A stretch of 64,000 nt of DNA, taken from assembly GCA_050789445.1 (NCBI GenBank), contig JAILXR010000001.1, positions 1 to 64,000 of the forward strand, in the 5' to 3' direction. A model generated the notes under the pieces. It worked only from the letters and a program-made list of their open reading frames with translations, made no database searches and was not told where the DNA came from. Of this stretch, positions 12,601 to 20,122 are shown one piece after another. How positions within the stretch are numbered: the stretch's first letter is position 1; the number at the start of each line of letters is the position of its first letter. Origin of the DNA: JAWSVE01 sp050789445. Lineage in GTDB: Bacteria > Pseudomonadota > Gammaproteobacteria > Pseudomonadales > Cellvibrionaceae. Both the position numbers and the translations under genes were made by a program.

Positions 12601-12722
12601 GTCTTGAAGACCTAACGACAGAAAATTCAATTACTTTTACCTGTGTGCCTCCAGGCAATGGTACGCGTATTGGTGTTGATAGAGATGAAGACGGAATTTT
12701 TAATGCTAATGATCAAAATTAA
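9624..12722 (+). CDS. Secreted beta-propeller / dihaem cytochrome c protein
   Basis: The 1032-residue product starts with a signal peptide ending near AQA (residue about 30). A beta-sandwich (about 32-160) and a Pro6 linker (near residue 170) lead to a YVTN/NHL-like beta-propeller with repeats such as IYDVSG-like and LYVSNQ-like blades (about 180-640). The C-terminal part carries two haem-binding CxxCH sites: C658-SG-C661-H662 and C812-NG-C815-H816, as in MauG/cytochrome c peroxidase-like proteins. It ends in an Asp-rich DRDEDGIFNANDQN calcium-type motif. The likely place is the periplasm or cell surface, as an oxidoreductase of unknown substrate. It is a single gene with its own terminator, lying between the adhesin block and lapD without evident operon links. 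Confidence 0.82.
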   Translation: MKFWESKNYKSIVFTLFVIAVTSPALTIAQANIIYEEIFSSGLGEFTSIGRVSTGRYGLRLRGGSSSIANSGVINTSGYENIVVTFDLNTVGLDANESGITEISVNGGTFNAVNTATGSTNTRVNIPLDGSDNLNIRLRFSMNASSYFERYEISNLVVEGQVDDGSNPPPPPPGDADVPERGDFVTFESGQVRPLALSSDGNQLFAVNTPDNRVEIFDVSGNVPQLIDSVLVGLEPVAVALRNDSELWVVNHLSDSVSILDVSTFPVKIKNTLLVGDEPRDIVFAGRNKDIAYITTAHRGQNAPFDPQLTREGIGRADVWVFDSNDIGDSLGGSPVTILNMFGDTPRALAVNADGTRVYAAILNSGNRTTVLTDDRGEGGINKPSPSTDDNGNDEPETGLIVQYDGRNWKDNGDPTRNIPGSNWDDRVKINLPDYDVFTIDASRSVPRVINETSGVGTTLFNMAVNPSSGNLYVSNQEARNVVRFEGPGTRSTTVNGHFVESRITVVDGNNVNPRHLNKHINYDSNLGTTSERSRSLATPLEMAVSDNGNDLYVVAMGSNKLARFSTNQLENNTFNPSAENHLVLTGGGPTGVVLDDSRDRAYVLTRFDNGISVVNTSASLSEISHITMFNPEPAIVKNGRRFMYDANYTSSRGDSSCSGCHIFGDMDHLAWDLGNPDEVTFRTPNVYNENIPSFGRNRDVHPMKGPMTTQSFRGMKGNGPMHWRGDRTGQTASFGETLEEQAFEDFNVAFVGLLGREDELTESEMDAFAKFVLELTYPPNPIANLDNSLTSQQQQALQIYNTVTSDTLTNCNGCHRLNPDLGQFGTDGTMSIEGAGVAEDMKIPHLRNMYQKVGMFGKNSQLNVPFLGDQIRGFGFDNSGANGSVFGFLSENAFTLSDSDTRLVEDLVLAFQSEMNPIVGQQVTVLPSNRNRSDISNRLDLLVERALVINPRPECELVASMVLASQRVSWVMNDEGVFVASDHNQSALTLDGLEDLTTENSITFTCVPPGNGTRIGVDRDEDGIFNANDQN

Positions 12723-12743
12723 AAATTAAAATATATCAAACAA

Positions 12744-12774
12744 AAAAAATCCCAATGTATATTGGGATTTTTTT
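12744..12774. terminator. Bidirectional terminator between cytochrome gene and lapD
   Basis: The stem atcccaat / attgggat with a 4-base loop is flanked by seven A on the left and six T on the right, so it can end transcripts from both directions. It lies between two convergent genes. Confidence 0.88.
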
Positions 12775-12783
12775 ATGTTAATT

Positions 12784-14718
12784 CTAAATGCCAACAGCTG
12801 GTCCTGTTTGACCATCAAATCCCAGTACCCATAACTGTTTCTCTTCACTGCTATTTTGCACGCCTTCAGCGATAATTTTTAAACCAATACTGTGTGCAAT
12901 TGTAACAAGGCCTTGTAGAAATATTTGATTCGCGTGATTGCTATCGATAGATCGTATAAATGCAGAGTCAATTTTTATGTAGTCTAGACCGATGTCGTGA
13001 AGTAAACCAATTTTCTCAATAGCATGACCCGCATGCTCAATACCCATGTGGCAACCAAGAGAGTTCAATTGCTCTGAAAATATTTTGAACTCGTTCAGGT
13101 AATGATAAGCGCCATTTTCTGGTACTTCTATCCATAATCTACTGGCAAGTTCCTTGTGTTGTGAAAGTGTTTCGATGAATATTTTTTGTTTTTCTGTGTC
13201 GGCTAATAACTCAGGACTAATGTTAATTCCAATGTCATTGTTTTGCTTCTTTAGCCATTCAAACGCTAGAGATAAGCCGATAATGTCGATATTTGTGATA
13301 TTGTCAGTACGCTTTGCCCAGCCTAAAAATTGTCCGGCGTTAAGCAGTGAGCCTTCAAACTGAAGACGGATTGGTGCTTCTAAATGTAATAGAGTCGAAG
13401 ATGTACTGGCAACGGGAAATAAATTTAATTGAAAACTATTTTCAGAAAATGCAGTTTTAAAAATATTGAGCCAGTCATCAATTTTATTGGGTAAGCTATT
13501 TTCTTTATGATGAATATGTTTTATTAATCTATCTGCAATGTTTTCATTGGTGTTCAATGTGGCATTTTGATTGGTTTGAAGGCTTTCTATGGCCGTTGTT
13601 AGTCGAGTTAAAATAACTTCAAAGTCTTCTCTTGGTGCGTAGTTACTCGTGCTTGCAAAAAGAATATCACTGGCATAATGATGCTGGCTCGCTTGTTGAT
13701 AAATTTTTTCTACGAGAGCGTTAATGAGTGATTTCTGCTCGGAAGTATCTGGCAGCACAATAATAAAATTACTACTCGATAGTCGTCCTATGCAGGAGTG
13801 TGGATGAAGTTCTGAAAATTCATTTAGACGATGGCTTATTATATTTATTAAAGTTTCTAATTTTTCTCTGCCTAATATTTTACTGAGATTGGCGAAGTCT
13901 GGTAATTGTATTAATGCAATGGCTCCGGAAGCTGTATGATCATCTCGTCGTAAAAAAGCATGAACTTGGTCAAGAAGAGCATCTCGTGTTAACAGTTGTG
14001 TCGTTTTATCTTTGCTTTTTTCATGATGGCTTATATGAAGTCTTTCTGCTGTTTTGGCTAGCATCGTTTGTACTTGCTGTGACAGCTTATTCATTGAAAA
14101 CACGAGTTTTTTAAATTCTAAGGTTTTTGGTTCTTCAATTGTAATAAATTTACGGTTTCCTATGGCCTCAGCTTGTCGAACTACATCTTGCAGTGGTTCT
14201 GTGACTTTAGTCAAAATGTAATGGCCGATTAGACCAGAGATAATTCCTGTTATTGTAAAATAAATAAGAAGTAATACCGAGTTTCTCCAGAGTTCGTGAT
14301 AGGCAAATTGCGAGCTACTAGCAACTTCTAGTTTACCTAGTTGCCGCCACCCATTAGACACTTGGGATATACCTACGGGAGGTTTTATATCGATGAGGTT
14401 AACAAACCATGACGGAATTTTACTGATAGGCTTGTCGTCAATTTTTTCTACGAGAATGTTATTTTCTGGATCGGTTAGGCGAATAAGTGCGTAATGGCCA
14501 GTATCAAATTGTGATGATATTTTCAGTTCAGCCGCGATAGATGAAAAATCGTTAGCGCCTAAATTCAGCGCTAAATTATTAGCACTATTGACATTCTTTT
14601 GGTAAAGGTGAGTTTCTAAGTATGTTTTAGCGGATAGTGTGGTCAATACAAAACTACCCGCTAAACAAAGCACAATGATAATAAATATCGCAAGCCATAA
14701 TTGTTTAAATAACGACAT
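12784..14718 (-). CDS. lapD: LapD-type c-di-GMP receptor (degenerate GGDEF-EAL)
   Basis: The 644-residue protein has a membrane segment at residues 8-28, a LapD/MoxY-type periplasmic domain (about 29-146), a second membrane segment (147-167), a HAMP region (168-225), a GGDEF-like domain (about 240-395) and an EAL-like domain (about 410-644). The cyclase signature is replaced by RLSSSNF (312-318). The EAL motif reads EAPIR (447-451) and the usual DDFG reads EHAG (561-564), so both enzyme activities are very probably lost. Known LapD proteins bind c-di-GMP in the EAL domain and hold LapG at the periplasmic face. The gene follows lapG with a 23-base gap on the same strand, which fixes its role as the inside-out switch of adhesin release. 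Confidence 0.93.
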   Translation of the reverse strand: MSLFKQLWLAIFIIIVLCLAGSFVLTTLSAKTYLETHLYQKNVNSANNLALNLGANDFSSIAAELKISSQFDTGHYALIRLTDPENNILVEKIDDKPISKIPSWFVNLIDIKPPVGISQVSNGWRQLGKLEVASSSQFAYHELWRNSVLLLIYFTITGIISGLIGHYILTKVTEPLQDVVRQAEAIGNRKFITIEEPKTLEFKKLVFSMNKLSQQVQTMLAKTAERLHISHHEKSKDKTTQLLTRDALLDQVHAFLRRDDHTASGAIALIQLPDFANLSKILGREKLETLINIISHRLNEFSELHPHSCIGRLSSSNFIIVLPDTSEQKSLINALVEKIYQQASQHHYASDILFASTSNYAPREDFEVILTRLTTAIESLQTNQNATLNTNENIADRLIKHIHHKENSLPNKIDDWLNIFKTAFSENSFQLNLFPVASTSSTLLHLEAPIRLQFEGSLLNAGQFLGWAKRTDNITNIDIIGLSLAFEWLKKQNNDIGINISPELLADTEKQKIFIETLSQHKELASRLWIEVPENGAYHYLNEFKIFSEQLNSLGCHMGIEHAGHAIEKIGLLHDIGLDYIKIDSAFIRSIDSNHANQIFLQGLVTIAHSIGLKIIAEGVQNSSEEKQLWVLGFDGQTGPAVGI

Positions 14719-14741
14719 TAGATCTTTCTCCAGTGCTCGGG

Positions 14742-15434
14742 CTATTCATCAAAAAAGCCCTCATTTTTAATTCTATTAAGTACATCTTGCCATTTTGATA
14801 AGCGAGATTGCGAATCGCTATAGCGGTTTTGTTGACCTGAAACCCACAATGAAGAAGCATTAAAGCTGAATACGGGAGTAAGATCAGGTCTTTTTGATGC
14901 AAGTTGAATTTGTGGGACGAGATTGTCGAGGACTAAAGGTTCGGCATTGGGTGTTGGATAGTATGCAAGAACCATGTGAGCAACAGGGGCACGGTTTGCT
15001 GATGAGGATAAGCTCGCTTGGACATAAATAAGCCGTATGCGATCTTCTGGGATACCAAGTAGAAGCAACGTAACATACTTTGCCAAGCTAAAATCCTCAC
15101 AATCTCCCTGTAATTTGCTGATTGTCTCTAGGGGAGTTGCCCAATAATCTTCTTTGTTCCATACAGCGACATCGTCGGTAAATCTTATTTGGTGGTTAAA
15201 GTAATCGTTAGTAGCGTGTAGCTTTTCATTTTCGCTAGAGGCTCGAAAATTTTCTATAAGAGAAATCCACTGCTGTAGATGTGATAATGTCTGTTGGCCA
15301 TAGCGATTTAACGCAGTTTGTTGCAACGTTTGGAATTTATTCGCAGCAATACTTGTGAGGCCTACAAAAATTAAGAGGCTAAAAACAAGCTTGAATAGGA
15401 GATACTGAAGATTTTTTCTCAAGCTATTTATCAT
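14742..15434 (-). CDS. lapG: LapG-type periplasmic cysteine protease (BTLCP)
   Basis: The 230-residue product has an N-terminal signal/anchor (residues about 8-30) and the bacterial transglutaminase-like cysteine protease fold. The catalytic triad is visible as C112 (in GDCEDF), H153 (in VAHMVLAYY) and D170 (in LVLDNL), and the block DYWATPLETISKLQGDCEDF is typical of the family. LapG cleaves a di-alanine site in the N-terminus of LapA-like adhesins when c-di-GMP is low. It is the first gene of the lapG-lapD operon and divergent from the TolC-OmpA gene, with about 380 bases of shared upstream DNA. Confidence 0.95.
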   Translation of the reverse strand: MINSLRKNLQYLLFKLVFSLLIFVGLTSIAANKFQTLQQTALNRYGQQTLSHLQQWISLIENFRASSENEKLHATNDYFNHQIRFTDDVAVWNKEDYWATPLETISKLQGDCEDFSLAKYVTLLLLGIPEDRIRLIYVQASLSSSANRAPVAHMVLAYYPTPNAEPLVLDNLVPQIQLASKRPDLTPVFSFNASSLWVSGQQNRYSDSQSRLSKWQDVLNRIKNEGFFDE

Positions 15435-15815
15435 TGACTACCGTTAGTTGTCATTTTCACAAGGTGTTTGGGTCGTAAAAAAGCCTTGCACCATAGTGCT
15501 CTGCTAGCAATACCTTTATTAAGTTTAGATGGGGTTTTCAGGTTTGCGAATGTGACCTATTTCACAGGAATTACTGCTGTTTTAATTAGTATGGAGGACT
15601 AGATATTGTAAATATCCGCTCAAATATCAAAAAAAAGTGTTGAGTGGTCAATGGGTTAGAGATCAAACTGAAAGAAAACTATATAATGCGCGAGCTTAAC
15701 GGGCATTTTTAGTGGAGTGGCTCTGTGCGTTTTGCGTTTCACGCTGGAGTATTTAGGCAATTTTTAATCATATTTGATTAGTTTGACATCAGTAAGTAAA
15801 AGGACAGGAGATAAA
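15435..15815. promoter_or_regulatory. Divergent control region of lapGD and the TolC-OmpA gene
   Basis: These 381 bases hold no gene. A TATAAT at 15682-15687 in the sense of the TolC gene, followed by a GC-rich gcgcg stretch, is a reasonable -10 element, but no good -35 sits 16-18 bases upstream. For the lapG side no clear promoter could be assigned. Confidence 0.4.
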
Positions 15816-17672
15816 ATGAAAACCACATCACTTTTGGTTTCTAGGGCAATTACGGTAGTTTTCTTCACTTTGAGTGCAGATGCTCTTTTTGCTCAATCTC
15901 GTATCAAAACAATTGATGATGCTCTCAATGAGGGTATTACAAACAATCCTGAGGTCCGTGCAAGCTATCATAATTTTGAAGCGGCAAGAGAAGAACAGCG
16001 TGTTGCCAAAGGCCGATATTTTCCTCGAATAGATTTTGATGCTCAAGCTGGAAAGATAAATTCTGATGATCCTAAGTTCTTAGGTGATAAGTACGAAAGC
16101 CGCACTTCTCGTTTAGCTATTACCCAGCCACTTTTTACCGGTGGATCAACACGTAATCTCGTTAAAAAATTTGAGCATCTCAAATATGCCCGATATTACG
16201 AGTTACGAGATACAACAGAATCTCTCGCTCTCGAAGTGATCAAAGCGTACATGGATGTCATTCGTTATCGTAAGCTCGTTAAGTTAGCTGAGGATAATTA
16301 CATAGAGCATCGATTAATCTACAACGATATTGAGCAGCGCGCACGGGCAGGTATTAGTCGCGCTGTCGATTTTGAGCAAGCAGAAGCAAGGCTTGCTCTC
16401 GCTGAATCGAACCTCCTTACCGAAAATACCAATCTTCATGATGTTTCTCGTCGTTACTTCCGCTTATTGGGTGAGTTACCTGCAGCAGATTTAGCTGAAA
16501 TTAATTTGCCTGCTGAAACGGTTCCCGCATCTCGAACTTCTGCTTTAACAGAAGCTTATGAGTTTAGTCCCGTCTTACTTTCGGCAGCGTATAACTACTC
16601 TGCATCAAAAGCAGAAATGAAAGAAAAGAATGCGCCTTATATGCCAAGCGTTGATTTGCGGGCTAGACAAGATCGCTTTGACGATGACGTCAATGGGTTA
16701 ACTGGCCAGTTTGATGAAACCGCAATCGAATTAGTTTTTACGTATAACTTATTTCGTGGCGGCTCGGATTCCGCAGCTAAGCGGCAGTACCGCGAGCTTG
16801 TCAGCTATCGAGATGAGTTAAGAGAAAAAGCGTGTCGCGATGTCACTCAGACAGTTTCAATTTCGTTTAATGATATTTTAAGTTTGTCAAAGCAAAAAGA
16901 ATTACTAGAGCGAAACCAAAATTCATCTGAAAAAGTACGAGCTGCATATCGGAATCAATTTGATATTGGCCAGCGTACTCTTCTTGATTTATTGGATACC
17001 GAAAACGAATACTTTGATGTTCGAAGAGCTTACACAAATGCGAGCTATGATTTGAAAATTGCTCAAGCAAGTACGCTTGCGGGCATGGGGCGACTAATTG
17101 CTGCTTTTAGCATTGACGGGCTTCAAAATGTAGCATTTGAGAAAGTGGATTTGCCCGATGATGCGGATGTCTCTGGATATTGTAATTTAAATATTAATGA
17201 TGATGTTGGTTTGGAGCGACAAGAAATTTTAGAGAGAGTATTAAATAGTGAGCGCTTAAAACCTAGAACCGTTGTACAGACAGCGCCATCAATAGCAGCT
17301 GCCCCCGTTTCTGGGACTTCAAAGAAATTATTATCATTCCGTATGAATGTACAATATCAAAATGGTTCGGCTGCGTTGTTGCCAAGTTATAATAAAGATA
17401 TCGAAACTGCTGCCGAGTATTTAAATGATAATCCAGCTGTAAGCGGTGTTATTGAAGGGCATACTGATTCTGTGGGATCAGAAGATTATAATCTTCGTTT
17501 ATCTCAATCACGTGCTGAAACATTGAAATCGGTTCTGGTTCGTGAATACGGAATTTCGTCCTCGCGGCTTACTGCAAAAGGTTATGGAGAACTTGTTCCT
17601 ATAGCGACAAATGCAAACGAAGAGGGAAGAAGGCAAAATCGAAGAGTGTTGTTAGTTATTGTTGATGAATAG
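15816..17672 (+). CDS. TolC-family outer-membrane channel fused to OmpA peptidoglycan-binding domain
   Basis: The start at 15816 is preferred over an in-frame ATG at 15774 because it begins a good signal peptide (MKTTSLL...ALFAQ) and follows aggag by 6 bases. The 618-residue product has a TolC/AggA-type body with two long helical repeats (residues about 30-440), then a linker and an OmpA/MotB-like domain (about 500-615) with the meso-DAP-binding pattern GHTDSVG and LSQSRA. TolC-family members form the outer-membrane exit of type I secretion; LapE is the one used by LapA adhesins. The OmpA domain should tie this channel to peptidoglycan. Its position beside lapGD points to adhesin export, but LapB and LapC partners are not in the window. 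Confidence 0.9.
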   Translation: MKTTSLLVSRAITVVFFTLSADALFAQSRIKTIDDALNEGITNNPEVRASYHNFEAAREEQRVAKGRYFPRIDFDAQAGKINSDDPKFLGDKYESRTSRLAITQPLFTGGSTRNLVKKFEHLKYARYYELRDTTESLALEVIKAYMDVIRYRKLVKLAEDNYIEHRLIYNDIEQRARAGISRAVDFEQAEARLALAESNLLTENTNLHDVSRRYFRLLGELPAADLAEINLPAETVPASRTSALTEAYEFSPVLLSAAYNYSASKAEMKEKNAPYMPSVDLRARQDRFDDDVNGLTGQFDETAIELVFTYNLFRGGSDSAAKRQYRELVSYRDELREKACRDVTQTVSISFNDILSLSKQKELLERNQNSSEKVRAAYRNQFDIGQRTLLDLLDTENEYFDVRRAYTNASYDLKIAQASTLAGMGRLIAAFSIDGLQNVAFEKVDLPDDADVSGYCNLNINDDVGLERQEILERVLNSERLKPRTVVQTAPSIAAAPVSGTSKKLLSFRMNVQYQNGSAALLPSYNKDIETAAEYLNDNPAVSGVIEGHTDSVGSEDYNLRLSQSRAETLKSVLVREYGISSSRLTAKGYGELVPIATNANEEGRRQNRRVLLVIVDE

Positions 17673-17734
17673 GATAGTAATTAGAGTAATTTTGTTTTGC
17701 ACTGAGTAATAATTTCCAGCTAACTACAAATACT

Positions 17735-17788
17735 AACCGGATAGTGTCAGGCTTAATAAAAAACAGCCTTATGGTATCCGGTTTTTTA
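17735..17788 (+). terminator. Terminator of the TolC-OmpA gene
   Basis: The outer stem aaccggata (17735-17743) pairs with tatccggtt (17775-17783) and is followed by T-rich DNA. The loop contains a second small stem (aggct / agcct), so the structure is branched and less standard than the other terminators here. Confidence 0.7.
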
Positions 17789-17835
17789 TTTTTAAATAAA
17801 TGATTTTCTGAAAAATAAAAATTAAAGTAAAGATT

Positions 17836-19179
17836 ATGAGCTCAGCGGAAACAGAGAATTCACAGTCGCTCCCAAATACAGATCAAGTCTGGGATGCCGA
17901 GCAATTAAGAAAAATTGTTAGTGAAATTTGTCAGAGTGGTGAACTAGGTCGATCCAAAGTTTATGCAAAGTTATTAACGTATTTGGCTGAGGCATCAATT
18001 AATAATAAGACACCAAAAGAAATAGAAATCGCTGTTGATGTATTAGAGCGAGACGAAACTTTTGATGTAACAAAAGATTCGGCAGTGAGAGTTTATGTTC
18101 ATCAATTGCGCAAACGCATTGATAGCTACTATGCTAAAAACGACGCTGTGGGTATCCCTCGAATCGTCATTCCAAAGGGGCAGTATAGTGTTGAGTTGGA
18201 ATGTGTTATTGAGAAAACTCCTAGAAGTACAGATGAGACATCAGTTAGAAATGGTAAAGCAGAAAAAGAGAAAAATTCATTTTCTTTCTTCTCCATTTCT
18301 TATCTATTAGTGCTTGCAGTTTTTCTTTTGCTTCTAAATGGGGTTTATTGGTTGGTGCGAGACTATGGCGGAGAAGGAGGGGGTTATAGTCCAGAAGTTA
18401 TTTCGCATCCGTTTTGGAGTGTTATTTTGTCAGATGACATTCCTCTATTGGTCGTGGTTGGGGATTATTATATTTTTGGAGAGCAAGACGAAGCGGGCAA
18501 TGTTCGCCGAATGGTTCGTGAGTTTACAGTTAACTCTAGTGATGACCTGGAAAGCTTGTTTACAGAAAAACCCGAATTGGCATGGCGCTATAGGGATTTA
18601 GATTTATCTTATATTCCTGAAGGCGCTGCATTTGCGATGAGTAGTGTTTTACCAATTGTTTATTCAAGTCATAAATCCGTCACGTTGAAAATGATGTCTG
18701 AATTGACTACTCAGGATTTACAGTCCTACCATGTTATTTATTTGGGGTATGTTAGTGGTTTAAATCGTTTGTCACGAATGGTGTTTGCTGCTTCGGGTTT
18801 GAAAGTCGGAGAGAACTACGACGAGCTTGTCGATAAAGAAACGGGAAAGCGTTTTGTGAGTGACGCTGGGTTACCCTCAGAAAACCGTCCATTTATTGGG
18901 TATGGCTTTGTTTCTTCAGTGCCGACTACTTTGAACAATAGACTGCTAGTTATATCGGGTATGAGAGATGCTGGGCTAACCCAAACTGCTATAAGCCTTG
19001 GTGATCAAAATATTTTGTCGAAAATAGATTCGTTGTTATTTGAGGGTGACGATAAAAATATAGCATTTGAGTTATTGTATGAGGTTAGAGGGATGGATCG
19101 AATGAGTTTTTCGTCTCGATCTGTTTATGAAAATAAAATCGACTCCAGTCTCATATGGCAAGTTAAAGATTTAGAGTGA
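17836..19179 (+). CDS. Membrane-anchored winged-helix-like protein
   Basis: The 447-residue protein has an N-terminal domain (residues about 20-125) of the kind found ahead of adenylate-cyclase and TPR proteins: LRKIVSEI, a block around AVDVLERDETFDVTKDSAVR, VHQLRKRI and IPKGQYSVEL. This is a winged-helix-like, probably DNA-binding fold. A lysine-rich stretch and one membrane helix (151-174) follow, then about 270 residues predicted to be outside the cytoplasm with no recognised domain. The layout resembles ToxR/CadC-type one-component regulators. It has its own leader and is followed 42 bases later by the iclR-type gene. Target and signal are unknown; regulation of the neighbouring adhesin or lipid genes is only a guess. 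Confidence 0.65.
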   Translation: MSSAETENSQSLPNTDQVWDAEQLRKIVSEICQSGELGRSKVYAKLLTYLAEASINNKTPKEIEIAVDVLERDETFDVTKDSAVRVYVHQLRKRIDSYYAKNDAVGIPRIVIPKGQYSVELECVIEKTPRSTDETSVRNGKAEKEKNSFSFFSISYLLVLAVFLLLLNGVYWLVRDYGGEGGGYSPEVISHPFWSVILSDDIPLLVVVGDYYIFGEQDEAGNVRRMVREFTVNSSDDLESLFTEKPELAWRYRDLDLSYIPEGAAFAMSSVLPIVYSSHKSVTLKMMSELTTQDLQSYHVIYLGYVSGLNRLSRMVFAASGLKVGENYDELVDKETGKRFVSDAGLPSENRPFIGYGFVSSVPTTLNNRLLVISGMRDAGLTQTAISLGDQNILSKIDSLLFEGDDKNIAFELLYEVRGMDRMSFSSRSVYENKIDSSLIWQVKDLE

Positions 19180-19221
19180 CTTCAAGCGAATTGATTTTGG
19201 ATTGGGCTTAAAAGGTAGAAT

Positions 19222-20022
19222 ATGTCAGAGATTAATGGCTTGCCTCGTCAAAAAGGCGAAGAGCCAGATAGAAAGTTTATCGAGGCATTAGCTAGAGGGC
19301 TTGATGTACTTCGTGCATTCCAACCTGGCGACGGCTTTTTGGGAAATCAAGACATTGCACAAAGGACGGGCTTGCCGAAATCCAGTGTTTCTCGTTTTAC
19401 CTATACACTGACCAAATTAGGGTACTTAACTTATTCTGAGCGATTAGAAAAATATCAATTAGGTAGTGGGGTACTTGCACTCGGTTATGCTTATGTTTCA
19501 AATTTATCTGTTCGACAAATTGCACGCCCTTTAATGGCTGAGTTGGCTGAAAATTCTGGAACAGCGGTTGGGCTTGCCGGCCGTGATCGTTTAGATATGA
19601 TTTATATCGAATACAGCGCCCCAACAAAAGTAAAAACATTTAGGCAGGAAGTTGGTGACCGAGTGGCGATTGCAAAAAGCTCATTAGGTCGAGCTTACTT
19701 GGCGGCATTGCCTGAGGATGAGAGAGAATATTTTTTAGAGCACATCAGTAAAAAAGCAGGAACGGAATGGGAAGAAATAAAAGAAGGTGTTGCTCATGCT
19801 GTTTTTTCTTTTAAAGAAAAAGGTTATTGCACGTCTTTCGGTGACTGGGATAAAGATGTTAACGCTGTTTCTGTCCCGCTTGTACTTGGTGAAGGCAATA
19901 TATACACATTTAACTGTGGTGGACCTAAATATAGACTGTCCACTGAATATTTAAAGACAGAAGTTGCTCCCCAGTTAAAAAACATGGTGAGAAATATTGA
20001 GGCAACGATTATTCGTTATTAA
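19222..20022 (+). CDS. IclR-family transcriptional regulator
   Basis: The 266-residue product has the IclR plan: an N-terminal winged HTH (residues about 15-80, with ALARGLDVLRAF and GLPKSSVSRFTYTLTKLGYL) and a C-terminal effector domain with the GAF-like pattern (VGLAGRDRLDMIYIEY, and SSLGRAYLAALP). PcaR/PobR-type IclR members control aromatic and acyl catabolic genes. It is convergent with a three-gene acyl-CoA dehydrogenase operon and shares a terminator with it, so that operon and the nearby acyl-CoA synthetase are the obvious candidate targets. The ligand is unknown. Confidence 0.92.
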   Translation: MSEINGLPRQKGEEPDRKFIEALARGLDVLRAFQPGDGFLGNQDIAQRTGLPKSSVSRFTYTLTKLGYLTYSERLEKYQLGSGVLALGYAYVSNLSVRQIARPLMAELAENSGTAVGLAGRDRLDMIYIEYSAPTKVKTFRQEVGDRVAIAKSSLGRAYLAALPEDEREYFLEHISKKAGTEWEEIKEGVAHAVFSFKEKGYCTSFGDWDKDVNAVSVPLVLGEGNIYTFNCGGPKYRLSTEYLKTEVAPQLKNMVRNIEATIIRY

Positions 20023-20060
20023 AGCTGAAGTGTTGGCCGAAATAAAAAAACAATAAAATA

Positions 20061-20096
20061 AAAAAAGCCCGCTAACTTTTGTTAGCGGGCTTTTTT
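20061..20096. terminator. Bidirectional terminator, iclR-type gene / acyl-CoA dehydrogenases
   Basis: A perfect 10-bp stem (gcccgctaac / gttagcgggc) with a tttt loop has six A before and six T after it. It serves both convergent transcripts. Confidence 0.95.
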
Positions 20097-20122
20097 GTTT
20101 TCTTGCTTTATCAATAAATCAA

